DNA of 64,000 nt, from positions 7,289,247 through 7,353,246 of the forward strand of contig OX336354.1 of the NCBI GenBank assembly GCA_946902875.1. Reading direction: 5' to 3'. Positions within the stretch are counted from its first letter, which is position 1; each line of letters begins with the position of its first letter. Positions 10,384 through 22,349 of the stretch are shown here, in pieces. The translations under genes and the position numbers were made by a program. The stretch comes from Nematopogon swammerdamellus. Taxonomy: Eukaryota > Arthropoda > Insecta > Lepidoptera > Adelidae. The notes beneath the pieces are model-generated. The model saw only the letters and a program-made list of their open reading frames with translations. It searched no databases and was not told the origin of the DNA.

Positions 10384-10425
10384 CGGTCGCCCATCCGAGT
10401 TCTGATCGTGCCCAGGTGTGCTTAT
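10384..10425 (-). pseudogene. 5S rRNA-derived fragment
   Basis: Read in reverse, this 42-base piece resembles the middle of insect 5S rRNA, the stretch around the GGATGGG motif. On the plus strand it reads CGGTCGCCCATCCGAGTTCT and continues to TGCTTA. About three quarters of the positions agree with my memory of the 5S sequence. It is too short and altered to be a working gene; a 5S-derived SINE remnant or retropseudogene is likely. Confidence 0.45.
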
Positions 10426-11690
10426 AATCACGAACGACAGTCCACCGATCGCTCCACCGAGGCTGACAAAATGTCCTTGGGACCAACATCTTGCCTTGGT
10501 TGTTGCCTTGCTGATCCTCCTAGGATGACCTGACTACAGTTAGCGTCTAAAAATCTAAAAATAGCTTTTTATTTTACCAGTTTTAATCAGACATGCAAGA
10601 GGTTATCATCCATCTCGACGTAGCTACATAAACCGACACAGATTTTAGCACGGTCGCTCGAGTCAAACACAGCAGTTAACCTTCTGCAAAGTGAGACAAA
10701 TGAGTGTGAGCAATGTGCAACCGCCTAGCCTCAGATATATCTGCTGGCAATCATGTTTATGATTTAATTCTGCAATAGAGTGTGGCTAATTCGTTTAGGC
10801 AGTTCCCGGCAGCGCATTCTCGTAGTCAATTGTGTGCATTTGTTCGCGAGGGTCGAGCGGCGATGTAATCTAGGCGTGTGTTCACATCGCCTAGTGTAGT
10901 GCGTAATCAGCCAAGTAATCAGCTGTTTGCATTGACCGCCATATTTCATAGAGCTGCCAGACGCCAGCCAGGGGCGTTTAGCTATTAAAAGCCTATGTGT
11001 GTAGGATTTTCACTGCATAAATGACGCATGTATTCAAAAGTGTATGTACATGCTAATGTTTGTTGGTGCTGAAATTATTACTGACTGGTGCGTTTCATAA
11101 TGACGCAAAAATTTAAATTTCAAATCGAATGACTAAGCGTGAAACAGCAATTACGTCGCGATTTATGTATTATGTAGACATCAGAGACATGTAGTTTTTA
11201 AACTGTTTATGGGCTTGAACCACTTTAACCGTGCCCCTCCCGTGTCAGTTACTTTAGCCCGGCCCTTAGGCGAAGGGAATTCGTAGGAAAAGAAGACCAT
11301 TCGTGTTTTTTGCACACAACGAGGGGCGGGATATTGGAATTTGAAAAATGTTGCTTTTCCTCTGAGCGACACGCTATTGAATATGATATGAGAGAAGCTT
11401 GTTGTGACAATGGACTCCTGACTCCTGGAAACTCATGTCAATGTTTACATACCCACGAGGGGGCCACTGACACCACTTTAAGAAACCCTGATAGAGACAG
11501 AAGGTGTCGAGGCCAAAATGCAGATGTAGGTACGTACACGGACATGTGGAAGTAATGTAGATCGAATCAGACGTCATTCACTTCACTCCACGTGGCTTCA
11601 GTCAGGCGCGGCATTAGGTTGCAGTGCAGACGATCCCGTGATTCCGGGAATCTCCCGTATTTCGTCAGACTCCACATTTCAAAAAGCTCC
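10426..11690. other. Unrecognised intronic DNA
   Basis: Mixed composition, several short ORFs on both strands, none with a recognisable motif. Confidence 0.4.
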
Positions 11691-11748
11691 CGTCTCCCGG
11701 AGGCCGGAGTCATTCGTAAAATCGCCGGAAATTTCCAAAAAGATCTAG
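11691..11748. repeat. Second copy of the 10253 repeat
   Basis: Same sequence and orientation as 10253-10311, with a few substitutions. No TIR or tail is evident in the immediate flanks. Confidence 0.7.
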
Positions 11749-12581
11749 GTTACAGTAATAAAGAGACCTTAGTAATAAGTACTTATCTTTATATTTAAGT
11801 CTATTTTTTATATTTATGGAGCAGATATCTACTTACTTAGTTATATTTGTTATAGTGATGATTATGATCTAGAGTAGAGCATCCATTTGTGCAAACATAG
11901 ACAGACAGTTGCCTTTTCCACGTTTAAATAAATAATAATTTAACTTTTTTTTCTTTCTTTTTTTCTTCCGGATTTTCCTACCCGACGGTTGGTAACCCTA
12001 GTGACAAATTCCAGTTTTATTTATGTACTCCCTATGAAAGTTGTCACGGCAAAAACGCATGTACATAAATGTTCATTCTTTATCTCAGGCAGTTAAGCGT
12101 TGCACTAGCAAATAACTAACAGTAATTGTGCATATTATAGTTAATTGTACGTTTCCACATGCAGTCAATTTGGATTTTAATAGCCTTATTAAACTCGGTG
12201 ATTGTATCGGCTATATGCCGTCCGCCTGGTTAGGACAGGTTTTCGTTTAATGCACTAGTAGAGAACACCTTGTGACTCTCACGTATCAAATGTTCAATTT
12301 ATCGGCCTCGATTTAAGTTTGTTAATTCTGTGTACCCGCGGCTACAACTCTGCATAATAATATGTTATCAAAGGCTACGTCAAAGGTCATTGATCTTGAT
12401 GATCGTTGCCAGGGTAATCATAACTTGGATGTGTACATTTTGGTAATAGGTGTTTCTAAATTTATAAAACGCGTAGGCAAGAACAGCGCGTAGGTATAGT
12501 TCAAACTAGTCTATTCACAGAGCATGAAACACCGCGGGGGCGGCCGACTTGGGGAAGACGCGCCCCGATCGCTGTGATGTA
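11749..12581. other. Unrecognised AT-rich intronic DNA
   Basis: A T-rich run near 11945-11970 is the only visible structure. Confidence 0.4.
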
Positions 12582-13191
12582 CTTAGGTTAGGGTTGCCAT
12601 AAAGGTGCAGTTACTGACCGGGACACTAATCAAAACCTAAGAAAAGTTGGTTGTCGGCACTAGTCGGGGAAATGAAGCAACTGTTCTATGAATATTACAT
12701 TTTTGGATGATAGGTATCTTTTACGTTTAAGGATAGATTATGCATAAATTCTATTAGATAATTAAGTGGGCAATGGTTTTAAATGTCCATAGCCAATAAA
12801 TTATAGGCCCCAGAAAAGTGTCCGATTCAGAACGATCCATAGTTAGCCAAAAGTCTCCACTGAACGTTAGTTGTCTATGTTTACACATAATTGACATCTG
12901 CGACTGAAATCTGTGGACTTATGATGCCCGAAACGTTAGGAAATAAGAACTTTTTATTCCGTTGTTGTAATCCTATCACACTTGACAATGGCAAAGTTCG
13001 CGCGTCAGCGCGAGTTGCCAAAAAAAAAAAAAAAAAGAAACACTTTTTTGATAATATTAGTATGGGTAAAACTAACTGGCTTTTGGTTCCCGACCGGGAC
13101 GTTTGGTGGTCAGGCGGGACGACCGGGACTGAGATTCTAAACTGGTGACAAGTCCCGGTGTAGCGGGACAAATGACAACCCTAACCTAGGT
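12582..13191. mobile_element. Non-autonomous DNA transposon with TAGGTTAGGGTTGYCAT ends
   Basis: The left end TTAGGTTAGGGTTGCCAT and the reverse complement of the right end (13174-13191) agree at almost all positions. GACCGGGAC repeats lie just inside both ends. There is a poly-A run at 13020-13036. No transposase remains. GGTTGCC-type ends recur at 34024 and 38440, suggesting a related group; hAT-like is a guess. Confidence 0.6.
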
Positions 13192-13810
13192 AGAACGAAC
13201 GGTCGCCCGATGTAAACTTTTCGTGAAAAGTTGCAGGCACTAGAATATTTATGTGCAAACTTGAAATTAAAATTGATCGAATTCCCACCGAGTATTCTAA
13301 TTAATGTATTGAGCTTGAAAAGACAATTCCAAAATAGTTACTAATGTAAGTACTTGTAATAGGTAATATTTATATATAAAAAAAACTTGCGAAATTTCTT
13401 GCCTGCAAAAATCTGTAACTACATAGGATTGATGCAGACATATGAAAATTATACTCGGTAAATAAGGAAAGTTTATTTTTTATAAATTTTCTCTAAATAC
13501 AATTGTATATTCTTTAGTTAGCCCAAATCAAAGAAAGTTATAAAGTAAATTTTTCGTATAACCAAAATAAAAACTATTTGCGCCTTTCGCGTCTGCGTCA
13601 TTCATTTGTTATAAGCTGATTCCATCCCGCTTCTAAAAACAGTTGTTATTTCATTCTTTTTAGTAATTTACATTAAAAAGAATAATCGAAATCGAATAAT
13701 CGAAATCGGTTGAAGTGGTACAGAATTATTCGCCATGTGTCAAACTACAAAATTTTGAGCGTGTTGCAGTATAGTGCTGAGGTATCGACATGCTTATGTT
13801 TTTATTGCTG
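13192..13810. other. Unrecognised AT-rich intronic DNA
   Basis: No gene or repeat arm recognised before the array-associated repeats. Confidence 0.4.
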
Positions 13811-13820
13811 AAAAAGTTTT

Positions 13821-13968
13821 GCTGAAGGTAACCACAAACCATAATTTTTTTTGATTTTTCAAAAACCGCTGAATCAATTTCGATAAAAAGTTTAGCTGAA
13901 GGTAACCACAAACCATAATTTTTTGTTGATTTTTCAATAACCGCTGAATCAATTTCGATAAAATTTAT
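13821..13968. repeat. Tandem duplication of a 74-bp unit
   Basis: GCTGAAGGTAACCACAAACC occurs at 13821 and again at 13895, each followed by ACCGCTGAATCAATTTCG. It lies directly before the 550-bp array and shares the GGTAACC word with it. Confidence 0.85.
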
Positions 13969-14000
13969 ATGGGGCCACCTCTGAGCTATGTATGACTTAT

Positions 14001-16690
14001 AGTCCGGTCGCCCGTAGAACATTCATATTACCAAAAAGGTTACCGCTTGGCTTAGTGAAATTGTTATAAATTACGGCATTTTAAACACAAAAACCCAAGT
14101 CTTAAAGATCGCGAATGGGCGCAACCGTATTCGGTGACAAGTCGAAAATCGCCAAAAATGTCGGTAAATTACTTTTTGAGGTTACCGATTCTTTTCACTA
14201 TAGTTATGTTCTCCAGCTTATTTCAATTACCACACGTCATCGTAAGACCATGACAAGTGGGCATACACTGGTTTAAGACCACATGAAGTCAGCCGATTTT
14301 GACGTTAAATTACTTTTTGAGGTTACCGCTTCAAATTTATACAGCAGCTAATAGACCCTCTGTACAAACCACATACCCATTTTAAGACCCTTTCTGTGGG
14401 CGCTTTAGATTTTAAGACCCATTTTGTCGGCGAAGAAAAATTTTCAAAAATTGTATTAAAGTACGTAAATACATACATAATGTACATACCACACGCTGTA
14501 TTCCGACAATCAGGGTAAGCAGAGTAATCGGCGTTGTGCTGCAAGTACACATATAAGTCCTGTCGCCCGTAGAACATTCATATTACCAAAAAGGTTACCG
14601 CTTGGCTATGTGAAATTGTTATAAATTACGCCATTTTAAACACAAAAGCCCAAATCTGAAAGATCGCTAATGGGCGCAACCATATACGGTGACAAGTCGA
14701 AAATTTCCAAAAATTTCATCAATTTACTTTTCGAGGTTACCGCTTCTTTTCACTGTAGTTATGTTCTCCAGCTTATTTCAATTACCACACGTCATCGTAA
14801 GACCATGGCAAGTGGGCATACACTGGTTTAAGACCACATGAAGTCAGCCGATTTTGACGTTAAATTACTTTTTGAAGTTACCGCTTCAAATTTATACAGC
14901 AGCTAATAGACCCTCTGTACAAACCACATACCCATTTTAAGACCCTTTCTGTGGGCGCTTTAGATTTTAAGACCCATTATGTCGGCGAAGAAAAATTTCA
15001 AAAAATGGTATTAAAGTACGTAAATACATACATAATGTACATACCATACGCTGCATTCCGATAATCAGGGTAGGCAGAGTAATCGGCGTTGTGCTGCAAG
15101 TACACCTAGTCCTGTCGCCCGTAGAACATATGTTACCAAAAAAGTTACCGCTTGGGTATGTGAAATTGTTATAAATTACGCCGTTTTAAATACTAAATCC
15201 CAAATCTGAAAGATCGCAAATGGGCGCAACCATATTCGGTTACAAGTCAAAAATCTCCAAAAATGTCAGAAATTTACTTTTCGAGGTTACCGCTTCTTCT
15301 CACTGTAGTTATGTTCTCCAGCTTATTTCAATTACCACACGTCATCGTAAGACCATGGCAAGTGGGCATACACTGATTTAAGACCACATGAAATAAGCCG
15401 ATTTTTAAGATAATTTACTTTTTGAGGTTACCGCTTCAAATTTATACAGCAGCTAATAGACCCTCTGTACAAACCACATACCCATTTTAAGACCCTTTCT
15501 GTGGGCGCTTTAGATTTTAAGACCCATTTTGTCGGCGAAGAATAATTTAAAAAAATGGTATTAAAGTACGTAAATACATACATAATGTACATACCACACG
15601 CTGCATTCCGACAATCGGGGTGAGCAGAGTAATCGGCGTTGTGCTGCAAGTACACCTAGTCCTCTCGCCCGTAGAACATTCATATACCAAAAAGGTTACC
15701 ACTTGGCTATGTGAAATTGTTATAAATTACGCCATTTTAAACACAAAAACCCAAGTCTGAAAGATCGCAAATGGGGGCAACCATATTCGGTGACAAGTCA
15801 AAAAACTCCAAAAATGTCAGTAATTTACTTTTCCAGGTTACCGCTTCTTCTCACTGTAGTTATGTTCCCCAGCTTATTTCAATTACCACACGTCATCGTA
15901 AGACCATGGCAAGTGGGCATACACTGATTTAAGACCACATGAAGTAAGCCGATTTTTAAGATAATTTACTTTTTGAGGTTACCGCTTCAAATTTATACAG
16001 CAGCTAATAGACCCTCTGTACAAACCACATACCCATTTTAAGACCCTTTCTGTGGGCGCTTTAGATTTTAAGACCCATTTTGTCGGCGAAGAATAATTTA
16101 AAAAAATGGTATTAAAGTACGTAAATACATACGTAATGTACATACCACACGCTGCATTCCGACAATCGGGGTGAGCAGAGTAATCGGCGTTGTGCTGCAA
16201 GTACACCTAGTCCTCTCGCCCGTAGAACATTCATATTACCAAAAAGGTTACCACTTGGCTATGTGAAATTGTTATAAATTACGCCATTTTAAACACAAAA
16301 ACCCAAGTCTGAAAGATCGCAAATGGGGGCAACCATATTCGGTGACAAGTCAAAAAACTCCAAAAATGTCAGTAATTTACTTTTCGAGGTTACCGCTTCT
16401 TCTCACTGTAGTTATGTTCTCCAGCTTATTTCAATTACCACACGTCATCGAAATACCATGGCAAGTGGGCATACACTGATTTAAGACCAGATGAAGTCAG
16501 ACGATTTTGACGATAATTTACTTTTTGAGGTTACCGCTTCAAATTTATATAGCAGTTAATAGACCCTCTGTCCAAACCACATACCTATTTTCAGACTCTT
16601 TCTGTGGGCGCTTTAGATTTTAAGACCTATTTTGTCGGCAAAGAAAACTTTCAAAAAATTGTATTAAAATACGTACATACATAAATATGT
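14001..16690 (+). repeat. Tandem array of five roughly 550-bp units
   Basis: Units begin at 14001, 14556, 15108, 15658 and 16209 (lengths 555, 552, 550, 551, the last interrupted). Each starts with GTCCTGTCGCCCGTAGAACA or a near variant and holds three copies of a GGTTACC motif, mostly followed by GCTT. The recurring 75-residue minus-strand frames in each unit have no family motif and are taken as chance. The fifth unit is broken near 16690 and resumes at 17945. Two further units lie inverted at 18878-20006. A satellite or a transposon with tandem internal units are both possible. Confidence 0.9.
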
Positions 16691-16994
16691 ACTGTCATTC
16701 AGTTGATTGTGTTGCACAACGGTACCACCGATTAATGTACATAATATTCAACAATTTTAAGTTTATTATATACATATATATGCTTATTAAAGTATCTATG
16801 TAGTATTCGTACGTAGTTTATCATACATATTTCTTTAATCTAACACATTGTCACAAACTATTCTTGTTCGCCTGCATGTACTTCTCCCACATCCCAAAGG
16901 TTAGTTAGAATAGAATGTCTCGCGGCATTAAGCTCGCCTGTTGTACCTAATTTTTATAAATTGGTGTTCAATAAAGAATATATACATATACATG
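16691..16994 (+). mobile_element. CR1-like LINE 3' end inserted in array unit 5
   Basis: From 16776 the sequence matches 1512-1740 (GCTTATTAAAGTATCTATG, CCACATCCCAAAGGTTAG, AATAAAGAATATATACAT). It interrupts the fifth 550-bp unit. It is a short, 5'-truncated copy, and its microsatellite tail was later the target of the hAT insertion at 16995. Confidence 0.75.
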
Positions 16995-17944
16995 CACTGG
17001 CGGCTGGTCCTAAAGTGCGCTCGTGCGCCGCACTACCATACCACGAGAAGTCTTCACTTCACTCAAAATAAATAATATCTTACAACATACCTACATTAAA
17101 ACCATAATGATCGTACTCCAAATAAATACGAATGTGAATTCGACCTTATTTTATAGATCACAAGATACTTTTTTTGCGTTTAAACGCGCACCCCGTGCGC
17201 AATCGAGTAACGCACGCGGGTCTCCCACACTGAATGTATGTGGATCGGCAAAACACCGCTGGCGCGTGATACAAAAGATACTTCATAGAAACAGTATGGG
17301 CCGAAATGGAGTTCTGCGTGCGGCGCACGAGCGCCAAACAAGGACGCTATATCGTGGATAGCCGCGCGTGCGACACGACGCGAGCGATTCGTTTTGTACG
17401 AGTCCGTCTGCCTAGAGTCAGCGCGCTGTCATGTGATGTCACATACACCCGTTAGCGCGCGAATATTTAAAATGGGATATGGTTAGGCTTTGTGCTTTCT
17501 GTCACGTGATACTGGAACTAAGTGGTGCCGATATTTGCCTAAGCGTTGGTTAAAGGTAAGGCTTTACAATCAGGTGATCCCGGTTTCAATTCCTACTTTT
17601 CAAATGCCTTTATTTTTATATATTTTTTTAAGTATTTTTGGGACATTACTACTGTTTTCTTTTTGAAAGCTGGAGTTAGTGTTGTGGTCTATGGGTGTGT
17701 TCATAAAGGTTCCAAAAATGAGTTAAAAAGCTTGCCTTCATTTTTTTTCTTGTTTTTTGCAACTCATTGAGTGTCTTGCGAATATTCATACTAGGTACGT
17801 CCATAATAAAGCGCAGGTGTTTAAAAAATTCGGAAGTCCCGATCTTAAAATAACATGACGGGAATGTGTTGGGAAATTTGGTATTTAAGTACCTAGGTAG
17901 GTACTTAGCGCACTACCGGTCACTGTGGTCACCAGCCGCCACTG
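16995..17944. mobile_element. hAT-type element, 950 bp, with 8-bp target duplication
   Basis: The left end CACTGGCGGCTGGT and the reverse complement of the right end, CAGTGGCGGCTGGT, differ at one base. Both sides are flanked by the direct repeat TATACATG (16987-16994 and 17945-17952). An 8-bp duplication and CAGTG-type ends are hAT hallmarks. No transposase is recognised, so it is non-autonomous. It sits in the tail of a LINE which itself sits in the tandem array. Confidence 0.85.
17525..17600 (+). ncRNA. tRNA-like segment (possible SINE head)
   Basis: GCCTAAGCGTTGGTTAAAGG resembles a tRNA D-arm/A box, and GATCCCGGTTTCAATTCC, about 35 bases on, resembles a T-arm/B box. Spacing is tRNA-like but no complete acceptor stem is seen. 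A tRNA-derived SINE head carried inside the hAT element is the most likely reading. Confidence 0.35.
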
Positions 17945-18022
17945 TATACATGTACATACCACACGCTGTATTCCGACAATCCGGGTAAGAAGAGTAATGG
18001 GCGTTGTGCTGCAAGAACACTG
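17945..18022 (+). repeat. Remainder of array unit 5
   Basis: GTACATACCACACGCTGTAT to GTTGTGCTGCAAGAACAC continues the 550-bp unit interrupted at about 16690. This supports the nested order array, then LINE, then hAT. Confidence 0.8.
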
Positions 18023-18877
18023 ATAAATTATAGCTCAACACCGAATGTTTAGCAAAGTAATCGAACAAGATAACGATCGAGCAGCAAGTAAGCACAAACA
18101 CCCACCTGCTGCATGATGGAAGGACCGTGCCAGGGTGAGAGGTGCCTACCCTGTCGCCCTTGAGCACGGCATCTTGCCCTTATCCCTTTTACGACATGCA
18201 CGGAGAGAGATGCAGTGGAGCTGGTATAAAGGTTCTGTTATAAACCTTGTATTGATACTATATTGTATTACCATGCAATAGAATATAGGAGTACTACAAC
18301 GTTCGTCATTCATCTCGCCACCCGCGCTCATGTGGAAATTACTGCAATGCAACGTCGCATTATCGCACTTTACCTAAAACTACGTCGTAGATTTTTGCGA
18401 TGCGACGTCGCACCGTCAGTCGCACCGCGCACCGCACGCTTACTCCGCCCACAGTGATGTAAATTTAGTGAAACTAGATGCCGCGACCTTTGTAAGTTTT
18501 ACCTACGGTTAGAAAAAATTACACATTATGTATAATTTTTTCTAACAATGAGTGGAAAGACATGTCGGTGCATGTGCGCAAGCTGGAACTATTATAAATT
18601 TTACAGAAAAACCTTTTAATAAGTGTAAAAAGTGTTTGTCCAACCAAATATAGAAGAATTCGTTTGCCAGACGATGTGTCGTCAGAAATTGGTTAGCTTA
18701 TTCGTATAAGTTCATATTTTACAAAGAAACTAAGTTTAATCGTATTTATACAAATATGTAAAACTCAAATTTTAGGAATTTCGAACGAGCTCTCCTAACG
18801 AACGGACCGCGGCGGGGGCGGCGGCGCGGCGAGTCACGACGCTTCCTAACAAAACAAAAACTAAGGTCTAATCTAAA
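18023..18877. other. Unrecognised DNA with TGCGACGTCGCA palindromes and a GC-rich block
   Basis: Short inverted words (TGCGATGCGACGTCGCA near 18400) and a GC-rich run near 18808-18832 (GGCGGGGGCGGCGGCGCGGC) are visible. The GC-rich run is the reverse complement of a block near 23095-23120 inside the hAT element at 22350, hinting at shared origin. No gene is recognised. Confidence 0.5.
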
Positions 18878-20006
18878 ATGTTCTACGGGCGACAGGACTA
18901 GGTGTACTTGCAGCACAACTCCGATTACTCTGCTTACCCTGATTGTCGGAATGCAGCGTGTGGTATGTACATTATGTATGTATTTACGTACTTTAATACC
19001 ATTTTTTGAAATTTTTCTTCGCCGACAAAATGGGTCTTAAAATCTAAAGCGACCACAGAAAGGGTCTTAAAATGGATATGTGGTTTGTACAGAGGGTATA
19101 TTATCTGCTGTATAAATTTGAAGCGGTAACCTCAAAAAGTAAATTATCGTCAAAATCGGCTGACTTCATGTGGTCTTAAATCAGTGTATGCCCACTTGCC
19201 ATGGTCTTACGATGACGTGTGGTAATTGAAATAAGCTGGAGAACATAACTATAGTGAAAAGAAGCGGTAACCTCGAAAAGTAAATTACTGAAATTTTTGG
19301 AAATTTTCGACTTGTCACCGAATATGGTTGCGCCCATTAGCGATCTTTCAGATTTGGGCTTTTGTGTTTAAAATGGCGTAATTTATAACAATTTCACATA
19401 GCCAAGCGGTAACCTTTTTGGTAATATGAATGTTCTACGGGCGACAGGACTTATAGGTGTACTTGCAGCACAACGCCGATTACTCTGCTTACCCTGATTG
19501 TCGGAATACAGCGTGTGGTATGTACATTATGTGTGTATTTACGTGCTTTAATACAATTTTTTGAAATTTTTCTTCGCCGACAAAATGGGTCTTAAAATCT
19601 AAAGCGCCCACAGAAAGGGTCTTAAAATGGGTATGTGGTTTGTACAGAGGGTCTATTAGCTGCTGTATAAATTTGAAGCGGTAACCTCAAAAAGTAATTT
19701 AACGTCAAAATCGGCTGACTTCATGTGGTCTTAAACCAGTGTATGCCCACTTGCCATGGTCTTACGATGACGTGTGGTAATTGAAATAAGCTGGAGAACA
19801 TAACTATAGGGAAAAGAATCGGTAACCTCAAAAAGTAATTTACCGACATTTTTGGCGATTTTCGACTTGTCACCGAATACGGTTGCGCCCATTCGCGATC
19901 TTTAAGACTTGGGTTTTTGTGTTTAAAATGCCGTAATTTATAACAATTTCACTAAGCCAAGCGGTAACCTTTTTGGTAATATGAATGTTCTACGGGCGAC
20001 CGGACA
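18878..20006 (-). repeat. Two inverted units of the 550-bp array family
   Basis: The units read in reverse relative to 14001-16690, with the terminal ATGTTCTACGGGCGACAGGA at 18878, again near 19430 and a variant at the end (about 19983-20006). Internal motifs match the forward units closely. Confidence 0.9.
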
Positions 20007-20449
20007 AAAACAAACAAAAAAATCACAATTGGCCCACAATTGACGGAGCAAAACATACAGTTGTACAAAAACATACAGTCGAATTGAGAACCTCCTCTTT
20101 TGAAGTCGGTTGATAAGAGACTGTTTGTCTCCTGGCTCCCATGTCCCCGCTCCTCATTCCGCTGAGGGCATACGTCATTGTCATTATGGATGTTAATCGA
20201 ATCGGATAAAGCAAAAAGTTCAAAAGTAATTTTACTACCTTAAGGCTCAATTCTCAATAAACAATCAACATTGTTATGAACCGATATGAAATACGAAAGG
20301 GCCACGTAAAATAAAGCGGATGTATTCAGGCGTTTTAGATAGCTGGCCTGAGCTGGACGTACATTTGAATAACAATGATAGCGAACACAAATAATGTTAA
20401 CATATCGTGTCCTTGCCGTAGTGAGGTACATATATATTTTATCCATTAC
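20007..20449. other. Unrecognised intronic DNA
   Basis: Two short minus-strand ORFs without motifs; nothing else seen. Confidence 0.4.
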
Positions 20450-20680
20450 TAGCTAAGCCGTGGCTCCGCCCGCGTTGAAATAGACAACGTTCGAAGCTTG
20501 CACCTGTAATAATGTTCTCTCAATAATGTCTCTGAAGGTTGATATAACTTACATTTTGAAATCGACTAGTGTTATAGGAACTGGAGATGCCTATACCAGA
20601 TTTCTGATTGCGAAAACCACATCGAAATTGGTTGAGCTGTTGACGAATTACCTATTAGCGAACATACATACAGACGGCAG
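20450..20680. repeat. Common lepidopteran interspersed repeat
   Basis: It starts ACTAGCTAAGCCGTGGCTCC, contains GAAATTGGTTGAGCTGTTGA and ends in ACATACATACAGACGG. This is the layout of an abundant moth repeat whose class (non-LTR tail or Helitron-like) I cannot settle. Another copy is at 37022-37265. Confidence 0.55.
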
Positions 20681-20746
20681 ACATTGCATGTTGTAATAAT
20701 TATTGTAGGAACAGGTAAGGATTGGAAAATTATTCATCATCTAATT

Positions 20747-20818
20747 AAAAAAAAACTCAAGAATACTTTTAGTTTTGTTAGATTCTAACTAAACTAAAAG
20801 TATTCTTGAGTTTTTTTT
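20747..20818. repeat. Perfect 27-bp hairpin with 17-base loop
   Basis: 20748-20774 (CTCAAGAATACTTTTAGTT preceded by A8) is the exact reverse complement of 20792-20818. It ends in eight T. It could be a small foldback element or be transcribed as a stem-loop. Confidence 0.85.
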
Positions 20819-21527
20819 CTGTATGCGACTATCGTTCCTATCGAAAGATTCTCATCTATCATCTATCATCACATCACATCACTAACCTAAGGGGCTACAG
20901 AGTACAGATGCTTGGAAAATTTTAGTCAGTACATATTTTGCATTCTTCCATCAGGGGTTCACCTAATGCCCTGTGAATCGCAAAAAAATAATTTTATCTG
21001 TCCGTTTTTAATTATATGATCAAATATTTCGTAAATTATTATTCCGTTCACATTTCAATAAAATGCGAAATTGATGTTCGACTTTGACTTGAGTATAAAC
21101 GCTGCAATTTGGTGAATTTATTTTTGGCATCCATTTACTATTGAGTTGAGTTGAGATCAAAAATTTTAAAGGTATGTTTAAAAAAAAGTGTTCACTATTA
21201 AGGTATATTAGCTAAACTTACTGAGTACTGCGATAGCAGCTATCTTGGTATAAAATAAAACTAACTTGTTAATAAAACTGGGCCGAAGTCTGTGCTCTGT
21301 ACCCAAGCTGATAACGGCTTAGGCAGCTGGCAGCGGATAGTAAAATGGCGGTCGATAGCCATAAAATGTTATTGCGAAATAAAAACGAGATTAAATTAGG
21401 TTTATGTACTGCGAGTGGATCCACGTTACGTCACCGTGTGCGAACCAGTGTAGTGGTGCCCGCCCAGCTGTCTGCCAGTTCGCTAATTGTCGCCTGCTTT
21501 AAGACGAGACTAGACTAGACTACACAG
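20819..21527. other. Unrecognised intronic DNA
   Basis: A TCATCTATCATCACATCAC simple repeat (about 20850-20885) is the only visible structure. Confidence 0.4.
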
Positions 21528-21915
21528 TTAACTTTCTCCATACAAAATCGTCTTTCGGCATTTATGTTTTCTAGCCCCCTAAACCTTATCCGATGTTTAC
21601 AATTTTTCTACTTTCCTACGTACAATCCAATCTACGTTCCTGTAATGTTTTTGTTTAGATGAAATATACCTAGGTACAACACCGGAGTAAAAAATTTGTA
21701 TTTCGACCGAAAAAATTGGTTTTTGTTATTTTTTGATGTCATGAAGATCATGAAGTTTTATTGAGTTATCACATCACTTTAGATAAAAAATAAAAAGACA
21801 TCAACGTAGACTCAACTTTCCTTATTACAAAAAAAAAAGAATTGTAAAAATCCGATAAAGTTTGGGGGGTAAAAAACATAAATGCCGGAAGACGATTTTG
21901 TATGGAGAAAGTTAA
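21528..21915. mobile_element. MITE with about 80-bp TIRs and TTAA flanks
   Basis: The left arm (CTTTCTCCATACAAAATCGT onward to about 21610) is repeated in reverse complement at about 21835-21911, with a few mismatches. Both ends abut TTAA inside GTTAAC. TTAA is the piggyBac target, but the ends do not start CCC, so the superfamily is open. The interior is AT-rich and non-coding. Confidence 0.8.
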
Positions 21916-22257
21916 CTTCCGTCTCGCGCGGCATACAAGGTAAAATTCCGCTTTTTCAGAAAGATGTAGTTTTAAATCACGGCTGATCGATCGTTTTAAA
22001 TCACGATTTCATTTACTTCCTTCTATGAAAAAAAAAACATTAAAATGCATCTTGAATTTTTATTTATAAAAACGTAAGTATTGGTAAAAACGTAACGTAA
22101 GATTTGGAAAAAAATTATCTTACTCGTTGATTATATACCTATCTAGGTCCATAGCTTTTTCTTACCTTGTAGTACCTATGTATTAAGTATTCTGTGCTTG
22201 TAGCATAGAAATAAACTAAAGCATCTTGTAGGCTACCTACCTAATGTTTTATTGGAG

Positions 22258-22300
22258 CAACAAAGTATTTCTATCTATCTATCTCTCTATCTATCTAACA
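22258..22300. repeat. TCTA microsatellite
   Basis: Runs of TCTA with one TCTC interruption. Confidence 0.8.
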
Positions 22301-22349
22301 AAGAAAATTGTCTCAAACGTCACAAGCAGTGCAGATTATTACGTATCAG

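Noticed and set aside
15428..16206. Repeated 75-codon minus-strand ORFs in the 550-bp units
   Set aside because: Identical because the DNA is repeated; the frame is broken in other units and no protein motif is seen.
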